Part shown: in pieces, positions 27,613 to 34,740 of the stretch | Layout of the letters: each line of letters starts with the position of its first letter | Numbering within the stretch: position 1 is the first letter of the stretch | Assembly (NCBI RefSeq): GCF_014138605.1 | Contig: NZ_JACJHX010000005.1 | Coordinates: 248,001-312,000 of the forward strand | Reading direction: 5' to 3' | DNA: 64,000 bases | Source of the DNA: Peribacillus huizhouensis | Lineage (GTDB): Bacteria > Bacillota > Bacilli > Bacillales > DSM-1321 | Translations under genes and position numbers: made by a program | Notes under the pieces: generated by a model | The model's input: the letters and a program-made list of their open reading frames with translations, nothing else | Database searches by the model: none | What the model was told of the DNA's origin: nothing

Positions 27613-27662
27613 GATCACCACTTATTTCCTCATGAAAAAACCTCTAGGTGCTTTTATAAAAT

Positions 27663-27715
27663 GGCTGTGGTAAAGAATCATATTCTTACAATGCACATTC
27701 AAGTTTAACAGAGCC
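27663..27715. mobile_element. Tiny inverted-repeat element (53 bp), ISL3-like ends
   Basis: GGCTGTGGTAAA at the left and TTTAACAGAGCC at the right are inverted copies (10 of 12), resembling family C ends. It lies just before the ATPase gene; no exact target duplication is visible. Confidence 0.45.
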
Positions 27716-27740
27716 AAAAATAAAGATAAGGAGCGTAGCC

Positions 27741-28636
27741 ATGTTGCCTCTAGAAAGTTATATTCGAAGAGTTGAGTTGAAGAGAGAGGCTATTCCTTCG
27801 TTTGATACCTATCCGTTCAGTTTGCCGGCCGTTCGTCCTTTGACTAATGTTGAACTTCATCCCAATATTACATTTTTCGTCGGCGAAAATGGTATGGGGA
27901 AGTTCACTTTACTGGAGGCGTTTGCTGTTGCTTTCGGTTTTAACGCGGAAGGAGGCACGATTAACTTTAACTTTTCTACGAAAGAGACCCATTCTAATTT
28001 GTACGAATATGTACGGCTTGTGAAGGGGACGAAAAAGCCGAGGGATGGTTTTTTTCTTCGTGCTGAAACGTTTTATCCCGCATTAACGAGCAGTAAGTCC
28101 CCCACCTCAAGGTTTAGGGGAATCGAAGAAGCGTAGGTGGGGGATAACTGCCCGTAAAAGCCCGATTGGTTCAACTAACAATCAGTGGGGGAAGAAAGAC
28201 CCCGCTGATTGAAGTTTCACTTTATAATGTCGCGTCTACGATTGAAGAATTGGACATAGGTGGCTTCGGGCCGAGAATAATCGATTCTTTTGGCGGTAAG
28301 TCCCTTCATGAACAATCTCACGGGGAATCATTTTTCGCCGCTTTTACGAACCGATTTAGCGGACAAGGTTTTTACATATTGGATGAGCCTGAAGCCGCCT
28401 TATCTCCACTTCGACAACTTTCTTTGCTATCGAGAATGCAGGAGCTTATTCAACTTAATTCACGGTTTATTATTGCTACTCATTCACCCATCATTATGGC
28501 GTATCCCGATGCGAAGATTATCGAAATGACAGAAGAAGGGCTGAGCGAGACAAAGCTTGAGGACACGAATCATTATACAATCATGAAGCAGTTTTTTGAA
28601 GATAAAGATCGCTTGCTTTATCATTTGTTAAAATAA
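27741..28636 (+). pseudogene. AAA-family ATPase gene interrupted by family B element B7
   Basis: Two pieces of one ABC/SMC-like ATPase: 27741-28076 with LTNVELHPNITFFVGENGMG and the A-loop region, and 28226-28636 with FGGKSLHEQSHGESFFAAF (signature), YILDEPEAALSP (Walker B) and FIIATHSPIIMAYP (switch His). A 149-bp element at 28077-28225 adds stops and a frameshift. Deleting it joins ...AETFY to NVASTIEEL in frame. Such small proteins (about 250 aa) are predicted cytoplasmic ATPases of unknown role. The Walker A reads GENGMGKFT: Phe replaces the expected Ser/Thr after Lys, so the gene may have been defective anyway. Confidence 0.9.
28077..28225 (+). mobile_element. Family B repeat, copy B7 (149 bp), inside the ATPase gene
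   Basis: Left flank TTTAT 28072-28076; body CCCGCATTAACGAGCAGTAA, a CCCCCACCT...AGGTGGGGG hairpin closed by CAGT...ACTG, then GATTGGTTCAACTAACAATC and a right hairpin ending GATTGAAGTTTCACTTTAT. Ends are fixed exactly by restoration of the interrupted reading frame. Confidence 0.9.
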
Positions 28637-28860
28637 CTAGGGAGATTTAGCTACATACTGGTTTGACGCCTGTATTTTGAATTCGACTCATAAATATTTT
28701 ACAAATTCAACGCATAATTCCTCGATTTTGACACGTATTATGCGTTTTTAAGTTCTAACTGAAGCCTTCTTATAACTCTATTCAATTTAAGTCGCGAAAT
28801 GGAAAAGTAGTTGTTATAATTATGATACAAGAATTGGTATTTTTAGAAAGGATGTAATCA

Positions 28861-29085
28861 ATGAACGTTCTTTTACCTACTGTACTTGGCTTGTTTCTCT
28901 ATTTTCCAGAAGATAAGTCAGAATATTTCCCCGCTGCCATTTCGTTTACCATTTTCATGATTGCTTGTGTTTTTACGATGAGGTGGATCATCAAAAAATC
29001 ACGGAAAGAAGAGCTAAAAACGAAGAATTTAGAAGAAGAAGTAACCCGTAGAAATCAACATTTAAAGAAAAACTCGTTGCATTAA
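28861..29085 (+). CDS. Small predicted membrane protein (74 aa)
   Basis: Two hydrophobic stretches, residues about 3-14 (VLLPTVLGLFLY) and 25-43 (AAISFTIFMIACVFTMRWI), followed by a highly charged tail with KKSRKEELK and EEEVTRR that may form a short coiled coil. AGAAAGGATGTA precedes ATG 28861, and a TATGAT-like -10 lies about 35 bases upstream. I do not recognise a family. It ends before a strong shared terminator at 29105-29160. Confidence 0.6.
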   Translation: MNVLLPTVLGLFLYFPEDKSEYFPAAISFTIFMIACVFTMRWIIKKSRKEELKTKNLEEEVTRRNQHLKKNSLH

Positions 29086-29104
29086 AGCAGAATAAATAAT
29101 CAAA

Positions 29105-29160
29105 GGATCTCCTAAAAAGAGCCAGACCTCGCACTTGTAGTTACGAGATCTGGCTCTTTG
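29105..29160. terminator. Bidirectional hairpin between 28861-29085 and ywnB
   Basis: AAAGAGCCAGACCTCG pairs with CGAGATCTGGCTCTTT. It looks like a compact relative of family A, sharing CCAGACCTCGCACT. Confidence 0.8.
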
Positions 29161-29180
29161 CTTTTAGAACATCCTTTTTC

Positions 29181-29819
29181 TTATGCTTCTTCAGAAACGA
29201 CAGTGAATCGTTCGTTTACATGTTTAGGATTATCAAGTTCATCAAGCACAGCGATAGCGTAGTCTTCGTAGCTTACATAGCTATTTCCTTTTGAGTTTGT
29301 GAGCAAGTGATCTTTACCTGCTTGATAAGATCCTGTTCTTTTGCCGACTGCAAATAATGCGGAAGGACTTAGGAATGTCCAAGTAATGGAATCCGTTCCT
29401 TGCAGGATTTCAAGATTTTTTCCTTGATTCGCTGCAGTAGCCTTAAACATATCTGGGAAGTCAGGGGTATCAATCACACGGACTTTTTTATCTGGATCAA
29501 CAAACAAGCTACCAGCCCCGCCGACTACGAATAATTTTGTATTTGGTGCTCCTTTTAATGCTTCGATAAGAACATTTCCAGCATCAACATGTAAATGCTC
29601 CTCTCCAAATGGTGCACCAAAAGCGTTGACTACAACGTCAAAATCTTTTAGATCAGCAGTCGTTAAATCGAAAACATCTTTTTCTAAAATAGCGACTCCT
29701 TCTACTTGAAGTTTTGCAGCGTCGCGAACAATGGCCGTTACTTCATGATTTCTTTCTAAAGCTTCCTTTGTAATGCGGCTTCCCGCTTTTCCTGTTGCTC
29801 CAATTACACCTATTTTCAT
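29181..29819 (-). CDS. ywnB: NAD(P)-binding atypical SDR (YwnB-like)
   Basis: 212 residues with the NmrA/SDR_a5 fold: dinucleotide motif KIGVIGATGKAGSRI, then VVNAFGAPFGEE and LFVVGGAGSLFVDPDK, the YwnB type. No catalytic Tyr-x3-Lys of classical SDRs is clear. It probably reduces a quinone or acts as an NAD(P)H sensor in stress; this is inference from relatives. It lies 81 bases downstream of the Rrf2 gene and has its own copy of the palindrome seen at that gene (29850-29868). AGGAGGTATAAT is upstream of the start. Confidence 0.85.
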   Translation of the reverse strand: MKIGVIGATGKAGSRITKEALERNHEVTAIVRDAAKLQVEGVAILEKDVFDLTTADLKDFDVVVNAFGAPFGEEHLHVDAGNVLIEALKGAPNTKLFVVGGAGSLFVDPDKKVRVIDTPDFPDMFKATAANQGKNLEILQGTDSITWTFLSPSALFAVGKRTGSYQAGKDHLLTNSKGNSYVSYEDYAIAVLDELDNPKHVNERFTVVSEEA

Positions 29820-29849
29820 AATTATTATACCTCCTAGTAATTGTCTATT

Positions 29850-29868
29850 TGTAACTACTTTTGTTACA
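29850..29868. promoter_or_regulatory. Predicted Rrf2 (YwnA) operator at ywnB
   Basis: TGTAAC-N7-GTTACA, a 19-bp perfect dyad. The same arms and spacing occur at 30326-30344 in front of ywnA. Confidence 0.7.
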
Positions 29869-29899
29869 TCTTAGGGGTGAAGAAGAGGCTGACTCTAAA

Positions 29900-30310
29900 T
29901 CAAAGGGTCATCCTCGTTCTGATATCTTGTAACGATTTGCTTGCCAGTTCCTTTTCCATTGCAGTCTGTGCTGTATGAAACGTATCTTCTAAAGCAGATT
30001 GGATGTTTTTACCGACAGGACATTGTGGATTTGGATTTTCGTGCATCGAAAATAAAACTTCTTTTTCTTGAACGGCTAGGTAAATGTCTAAAAGTGAAAT
30101 CTCTCCTGGATCTCGGGTCAAGACAGCCCCTGGTGTTCCGACTTGCGATTGAAGAAGCCCTGCTTTTTTTAGCATTCCTGTGATCCTGCGAATGACAACT
30201 GGATTGGTATTCACACTGCCAGCAATATATTCTGAAGTAACCTTTTCTCGCGGACCAGATGCAACAAGGGAAAGAATATGAATGGCAACAGCAAAGCGGC
30301 TGTTAATCAT
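29900..30310 (-). CDS. ywnA: Rrf2-family transcriptional regulator (YwnA-like)
   Basis: 136 residues, an Rrf2 winged-helix protein: INSRFAVAIHILSLVA, then the HTH TSEYIAGSVNTNPVVIRRI and TGMLKKAGLLQSQ wing region. Only one cysteine (CPVG) lies in the region where IscR/NsrR have three, so it is not an Fe-S regulator and may sense by another route, possibly that single Cys. ATG 30310 follows GGTGGTGAG. A TGTAAC-N7-GTTACA dyad directly upstream suggests autoregulation together with ywnB. Confidence 0.88.
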   Translation of the reverse strand: MINSRFAVAIHILSLVASGPREKVTSEYIAGSVNTNPVVIRRITGMLKKAGLLQSQVGTPGAVLTRDPGEISLLDIYLAVQEKEVLFSMHENPNPQCPVGKNIQSALEDTFHTAQTAMEKELASKSLQDIRTRMTL

Positions 30311-30325
30311 CGCACTCACCACCTA

Positions 30326-30344
30326 TGTAACCATTATAGTTACA
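30326..30344. promoter_or_regulatory. Predicted Rrf2 (YwnA) operator at ywnA
   Basis: TGTAAC-N7-GTTACA dyad 15 bases upstream of the ywnA start codon; identical arms to the site at ywnB. Confidence 0.75.
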
Positions 30345-30560
30345 ATTAATTTGATTGTCAAATTAAATTTAGCTAGAGTTCCGCTACATATAAGTTACCC
30401 ATTTTTGGGACTTCTATTTTTTACACTGAACATAACTTACTCACTCTAAATAAGGCATGCCCTTTTTTTATGGGAAGAAACTTCCGTTAGTGAAGAGTGA
30501 TACTTAGGAAATACTACAAGAAGGAAATCCATTTGGTCTAACCGAGAAAGGATGGAGTAT

Positions 30561-31313
30561 ATGCCTTCAAAAGAACAATTAAACCAATTGAAACAGCAAT
30601 TACAGCAGTCTAAACAGGAGCTAGAAGAAAAATTAAGCGATAATGGTAACTTAGGATTGCTTAGAAGCTTTGCTCATGATTCAACAGGAGAATTATCAAG
30701 TTTTGATAACCATCCAGGTGATGAAGGTACAGAATTATATGAGAGAGAAAAAGATATCGCGCTTTATGAACACGCACGCCAATATGTAGATGAAATCAAT
30801 CATGCGATACAAGCGATGGAAGCGGGGACGTATGGGAAGTGTGAAGTATGTCAAGTGGAGATTCCGCTTGAACGATTGCAAGCGATTCCGACGACAACAT
30901 TTTGTAAGGTGCACTCACCTTCCCAGAACACTTCCCAAAATCGACCTATTGAGGAAGAGGTAATATCGCCTCCGTTTGGGAAATTCGATAATGATGATCA
31001 GAATGAATCGGTCATTTATGATGCGGAAGATACTTGGCAGGAGGTAGCTAGTTTTGGGACTTCAGAATCGCCATCTGACTTTGCCTATCCTCCTGATGAT
31101 TATGAGGATATGTATGTAGAATCAGAAGAAAATATCGGCTATGTGGAAGATTATGAGAACTTTGTTGGTGTTGATATAGACGGTAAGAATATTACGGTGT
31201 ATCCGAACTCACAACATGAGAAATATGAGGATGCTTTAGATGAGGAAGGGATTATGACTACATTCGGTGACCTGCCGCAGTATGAACATGAACCTTACGT
31301 AGAAGAAGACTGA
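30561..31313 (+). CDS. YteA-family TraR/DksA-type zinc-finger protein
   Basis: 250 residues. The N-terminal half is a coiled coil (LNQLKQQLQQSKQELEEKL) followed by the NHPGDEGTELYEREKD block typical of YteA. A DksA-like finger follows, CEVCQVEIPLERL through FCKVHS, with C, C, C and H as probable zinc ligands. The C-terminal half is acidic with repeated DDYEDMY-type stretches and a VGVDIDGKNITVYPNSQ block. YteA proteins are linked to sporulation in Bacillus; their target is unknown. AAAGGATGG precedes ATG 30561. Confidence 0.85.
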   Translation: MPSKEQLNQLKQQLQQSKQELEEKLSDNGNLGLLRSFAHDSTGELSSFDNHPGDEGTELYEREKDIALYEHARQYVDEINHAIQAMEAGTYGKCEVCQVEIPLERLQAIPTTTFCKVHSPSQNTSQNRPIEEEVISPPFGKFDNDDQNESVIYDAEDTWQEVASFGTSESPSDFAYPPDDYEDMYVESEENIGYVEDYENFVGVDIDGKNITVYPNSQHEKYEDALDEEGIMTTFGDLPQYEHEPYVEED

Positions 31314-31482
31314 TTTCCTATAAGCGTAAAAGCCATTGTGCTTTTGCGCTTAATTCCTTTAAAGAAATCACTACCACGCGTAAATCTCATTTCAGGCACG
31401 CAAAGTGTTTAATCTCGCGCGCAAAAATTGATTCAGGCACGAAAGGGCAAAGTGTTCCATCTAGCTCAAAGTCTTAATTTAT

Positions 31483-31715
31483 GGCTCTTTTCGTAAAGAT
31501 TGTTGTTTTAGCAAGAAACCAATTCGGACAGATGTTGATTGTAGTGGAAGGTGCGAGACTCCTGCGGGAAAAGCGTGTTGAGGGAGACCCCGCAAGTGCA
31601 AAGCACTGAGGAGGCTTCTGAGACCGCCCGCGGAAAGCGAGTACCTGCAACGGAAATCAACCCGGGTTATTAGTGTAAAAATGATTGAAAAGCAACAAAG
31701 TATGTGAAAACAGCC
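31483..31715 (+). mobile_element. Family C MITE, copy C2 (233 bp) with 8-bp target duplication
   Basis: GGCTCTTTTCGT...GTGAAAACAGCC flanked by TAATTTAT on both sides (31475-31482, 31716-31723). Nearly identical to C1 over its whole length. The rest of the 614-base gap holds small GCAAAGTG/CAGGCACG repeats (31385-31450) and a family B right-end scrap. Confidence 0.9.
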
Positions 31716-31878
31716 TAATTTATAATCATTTTTAAGTCGGAAAATTTCTCCGATGGCTCGGTCTTTTCACATATCTGTTGTAGTCTAAAATCATTCTTAA
31801 AAAGGGATTTAATCATTCAATATTGGGAAACAATTTTTTAGTATACCTTTTTCACTTTAGGAAAAAATAGATGGGATA

Positions 31879-31905
31879 GAGTGAAACTTCCATAAATGGG
31901 GGTAT
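31879..31905 (-). mobile_element. Family B right-end scrap upstream of sodC
   Basis: GATAGAGTGAAACTTCCATAAA matches the reverse complement of the family B terminal GGAAGTTTCACTTTAT with one change. Confidence 0.4.
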
Positions 31906-31927
31906 TACAGCATGGACGGGAGGTAGT

Positions 31928-32443
31928 ATGTTGAAAACAAGATTGAGTGTTATGATTATGTTGCTTATGCTAGTTGGTTGTGCAACGGAAAGTCCAAAGA
32001 AAATTGACGTAACGATGCGAAATGCAGACGGGGACTCACTGGGGAAAATTACTGTTCAGGAGCAGTCTAAAGGTGTTTCGCTTGATATTGATTTAAAGGG
32101 ACTGGAGCCTGGTGTACATGCCATTCATATCCATAACAAAGGTTCATGTAAGGCTCCTGACTTTATTTCAGCTGGTGATCATTTTAACCCAGATAAAAAA
32201 GAACATGGTTTGCTTTATCCGAAAGGGGCACATGCGGGAGATCTACCAAATTTAATTGTCAAAGATGATGGAAAGACGAAAGTGAAATTGGATGCTCCAA
32301 ACGCCACGCTTAAAGACGGGAAAAATACTCTCCTTACTAAAGACAAAACATCTATCATCATTCATGCGTCACCAGACGACGGCATGAGTCAGCCAGCGGG
32401 GAATGCTGGTGATCGAGTTGCTTGTGGGATTATTAAAAAATGA
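31928..32443 (+). CDS. sodC: Cu,Zn superoxide dismutase-like lipoprotein
   Basis: 171 residues with a signal peptide and lipobox LMLVGC (lipid Cys 18). All metal ligands are visible: Cu site H67, H69 (HIHN), H85 and H146; Zn site H85, H93, H102 and D105 (HAGD). The substrate-guiding arginine is R163 in GDRVACGI, and C74-C166 can form the family disulfide. It should convert superoxide to peroxide outside the cell membrane. B. subtilis YojM is known to lack two Cu ligands; this protein does not. GGGAGGTAGT precedes ATG 31928. Confidence 0.93.
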   Translation: MLKTRLSVMIMLLMLVGCATESPKKIDVTMRNADGDSLGKITVQEQSKGVSLDIDLKGLEPGVHAIHIHNKGSCKAPDFISAGDHFNPDKKEHGLLYPKGAHAGDLPNLIVKDDGKTKVKLDAPNATLKDGKNTLLTKDKTSIIIHASPDDGMSQPAGNAGDRVACGIIKK

Positions 32444-32497
32444 AGCATGTCATAGAGATTAGTTTTTTTATGCGTCAAATCTGGGATATTATGCGAA

Positions 32498-32540
32498 AGA
32501 GCAGATGCCAATATGATTGTTGGTGTCTGCTCTTTTTAAT
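32498..32540. terminator. Terminator between sodC and patB
   Basis: AAGAGCAGATGCCAAT and ATTGTTGGTGTCTGCTCTTTTT pair; convergent genes on both sides. Confidence 0.85.
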
Positions 32541-32564
32541 AAGGATGTCAGAAATCTAAACTAG

Positions 32565-33734
32565 TTAAGTCAATGCCCGTTTCAATCTTTCCAGTCCTTC
32601 TAGAAGGACTGAACGTGGGCATCCAACGTTCATTCTCACAAAACCTTCCCCACCTTGACCGTATTTCAATCCAGGTTCAAGAGCGAGCTTTCCTTTATTT
32701 AGTAATGTGTCTTGTAGTTTTTCATCCGTCCAGCCTAGACTGCGACAATCAATCCAAATTAAGAAAGAAGCATCAGGATTCATAACGTTAAGAATTGGTA
32801 ATTCTTTTGCGATGAAAGATTCGGCAACTTGAATATTTTCCTCAATATAAGGAAGTAATTCATTTAACCATGGTTCGCCAAATTTATAGGCTGCTTCCAT
32901 TGCGGTTAAGCCAAGCAGATTGATCCCATGAAAGGCATTTTTCATTTGAATTTTTTCAATTTGTTTCTTGTGTTCCGGATTGCTGGCAAGGAGAAGTGAA
33001 GCCTGTAGCCCAGCGATATTAAATGTTTTACTTGGAGCCATTAAGGTAATGGTGCGATTAGCTATACTGTTGCTTAGAGAAGCGATGGGAATGTGTTTGC
33101 TATGTGACAGAGCTAAGTCCGCATGAATTTCATCACTGACGATTAGGACGTCGTATTGCTCACAAAGTTCCCCGATTTTTATTAGTTCTTCTTTTGACCA
33201 AACTCGTCCACCTGGATTATGTGGGCTACAAAGCAGGAATAGCTTGACTCCGGATATTAATTTTTCTTCAAAGTCGATAAAATCAATTTCAAATCTTGCG
33301 TTTTTGATTAATAAAGGACTATTGACTACCTTACGATCAAGATGTTCAATCATATCAAAAAAAGGCTTGTAAACAGGGCTTTGAATTAATATTTGATCAC
33401 CAGGATTTGTAAAAGCGCTAATGGCGGTTCCGATTCCAGAAACAACCCCGGCGCTATAACCAATCCACTCACTCTCAATTTGCCAATCATGGCGGTTTTT
33501 CAACCAATTCTGGATTGCGCTTCCTATCGCGTTTGAAGGAAATGTGTATCCGAACACAGGATGACTAATTCGAGCATATAATGCCTCTTGAACTTCTTTG
33601 GGACTGGGGAAATCCATATCGGCTACCCACATTGGCAGCGCGTCGCTTGTCCCGTAAACTCTTGACAATGCATCCCATTTTTCTGAACTTGTATTTTGTC
33701 TATCAATCACTTCATCGAAAATTGATTGCTTCAT
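32565..33734 (-). CDS. patB: PatB/MalY-type aminotransferase, cystathionine beta-lyase
   Basis: 389 residues, fold-type I PLP enzyme. LPMWVADMDFPSPKEV at the N-terminus and PLP-lysine motif APSKTFNIAGLQ are typical of MalY/PatB C-S lyases; SDEIHADL provides the PLP-binding Asp, and FVRMNVGCPRS the C-terminal Arg. It splits cystathionine to homocysteine, pyruvate and ammonia. ATG 33734 follows AGAGGTGG; the upstream in-frame GTG overlaps this site. The order patB, yugE, yugF follows B. subtilis. Element B8 lies directly upstream, so its promoter may be inside or beyond the element. Confidence 0.9.
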   Translation of the reverse strand: MKQSIFDEVIDRQNTSSEKWDALSRVYGTSDALPMWVADMDFPSPKEVQEALYARISHPVFGYTFPSNAIGSAIQNWLKNRHDWQIESEWIGYSAGVVSGIGTAISAFTNPGDQILIQSPVYKPFFDMIEHLDRKVVNSPLLIKNARFEIDFIDFEEKLISGVKLFLLCSPHNPGGRVWSKEELIKIGELCEQYDVLIVSDEIHADLALSHSKHIPIASLSNSIANRTITLMAPSKTFNIAGLQASLLLASNPEHKKQIEKIQMKNAFHGINLLGLTAMEAAYKFGEPWLNELLPYIEENIQVAESFIAKELPILNVMNPDASFLIWIDCRSLGWTDEKLQDTLLNKGKLALEPGLKYGQGGEGFVRMNVGCPRSVLLEGLERLKRALT

Positions 33735-33761
33735 CAAATCCACCTCTAAAATTTAAATTAT

Positions 33762-33979
33762 CCCGCAATAACAGGCAGTAAGCCCCAACCTCAAGATTAG
33801 GGGAATCGAAGAAGTATGGTTGGGGATTAATGCCCAATCTATTTACGATTCCTAGCCCTATTTAAAGTCTAAGCTGTAATACTTTTTGGCAAACTACGCC
33901 ACGATGTATTCCATCTTATGCTTGTCTGACTAACAATCAATGGGTGAAGAAATCCCCACAGATTGAAGTTTCACTTTAT
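33762..33979 (+). mobile_element. Family B repeat, copy B8 (218 bp)
   Basis: Flank ATTAT, then CCCGCAATAACAGGCAGTAA, hairpin CCCCAACCTCAAG...ATGGTTGGGG, a segment TCCTAGCCCTATTTAAAG...AAGCTGTAATAC shared only with B9, then GACTAACAATCAATGGG and the right end GATTGAAGTTTCACTTTAT. It separates divergent patB and yugE. Confidence 0.8.
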
Positions 33980-34027
33980 GATACTATAATAACATGTGTA
34001 AACCATTTTAAAGTAGGTGATAATTGG

Positions 34028-34288
34028 ATGAATACGCAACAAGTAAATATGGCGATGGCAGAAGTGCTCAGAAGCTGGGATCCATTTCAGGAAGGCGAGG
34101 ATTTTTACGAAACTGAAATTGCGGATGTGCTTCTAGCAATCAGAGATATCGAGACCGCTTCAGAGCTTGCTGGGAAAATTCAGGGGATTTATGAATTTTC
34201 ATTTGAACAACAGCTCGCTTTTGACGATTGCTTGAACATAGCTGAACAGCTATGTAACATTAAAGGAAATGAAAGCTGTACGCTATAA
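34028..34288 (+). CDS. yugE: YugE-like DUF1871 protein
   Basis: 86 residues, the same length as B. subtilis YugE, with the DUF1871 block VLRSWDPFQEGEDFYETE and a helical remainder ending in DDCLNIAEQL. Function is unknown. ATG 34028 is chosen because AGGTGATAATTGG lies just upstream; the frame runs further back only through repeat B8. It sits between patB and yugF as in B. subtilis. Repeat A9 begins 4 bases after the stop. Confidence 0.82.
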   Translation: MNTQQVNMAMAEVLRSWDPFQEGEDFYETEIADVLLAIRDIETASELAGKIQGIYEFSFEQQLAFDDCLNIAEQLCNIKGNESCTL

Positions 34289-34291
34289 TAC

Positions 34292-34735
34292 ATGAACCTG
34301 TCCGAAAAGAGTTTGACCACACATTCTGTACACTGTTTATCCGGCTATAAAGGGCAATACCTCCCACCTCAAGAATCAAGGAAGCGTAGGTTGGGATAAC
34401 TGCTTAATCTAGTTGCGTCTCCTAGCCCTACTTAAGATCATAAGCTGTAATACTCTGTAGCAAACTACGCTAAGCCGTATTCCATCTTGTGCTTGTCGGA
34501 CTTCGCAGGATGTGGGTCACACAGACATTACCGCACAACGCGGCATACTTAGTCTGTGATTCAATGAACCCTAGTTCGTACTGTCGATTGATCGTAGCGA
34601 AAGTGAAGATCTTGCGACAGTAGAACTGGACTAACAATCAGTGGGGGTGAAGAACCCCCTGATGGAAGTTTCACTTTTTGTGGCATATAAACGAAATATA
34701 GTAGATGTGGGGTCTGACTCTTTCGTTGTTTAACT
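34292..34735. repeat. Family A repeat, copy A9, split by element B9
   Basis: Left half CCTGTCCGAAAAGAGTTTGAC...TACACTG (34292-34335), TTTAT, then B9, then right half TGGCATATAAACGAAATATAGTAGATGTGGGGTCTGACTC (quoted in part, 34680-34735). The rejoined sequence aligns with A4 and A10, both of which have the site CCGTT(T)ATTGTGTCAT here. Confidence 0.8.
34341..34679 (+). mobile_element. Family B repeat, copy B9 (339 bp), inserted into family A copy A9
   Basis: Flank TTTAT 34336-34340; left hairpin CTCCCACCTCAAGAATC...GCGTAGGTTGGG; the CCTAGCCCTACTTAAG segment shared with B8; a CACACAGAC...AGTCTGTG hairpin; GTACTGTCGATTGATCG hairpin; CTGGACTAACAATCAGTGGGGG and right end GATGGAAGTTTCACTTTTT. Confidence 0.85.
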
Positions 34736-34740
34736 ACGTA

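Noticed and set aside
28077-28225. IscB-associated HEARO RNA
   Set aside because: HEARO elements are known to sit upstream of ATGA/GTGA with the guide at the 5' side; here the fixed target TTTAT is at the left end, which fits IS605/TnpB geometry better. Not fully excluded.
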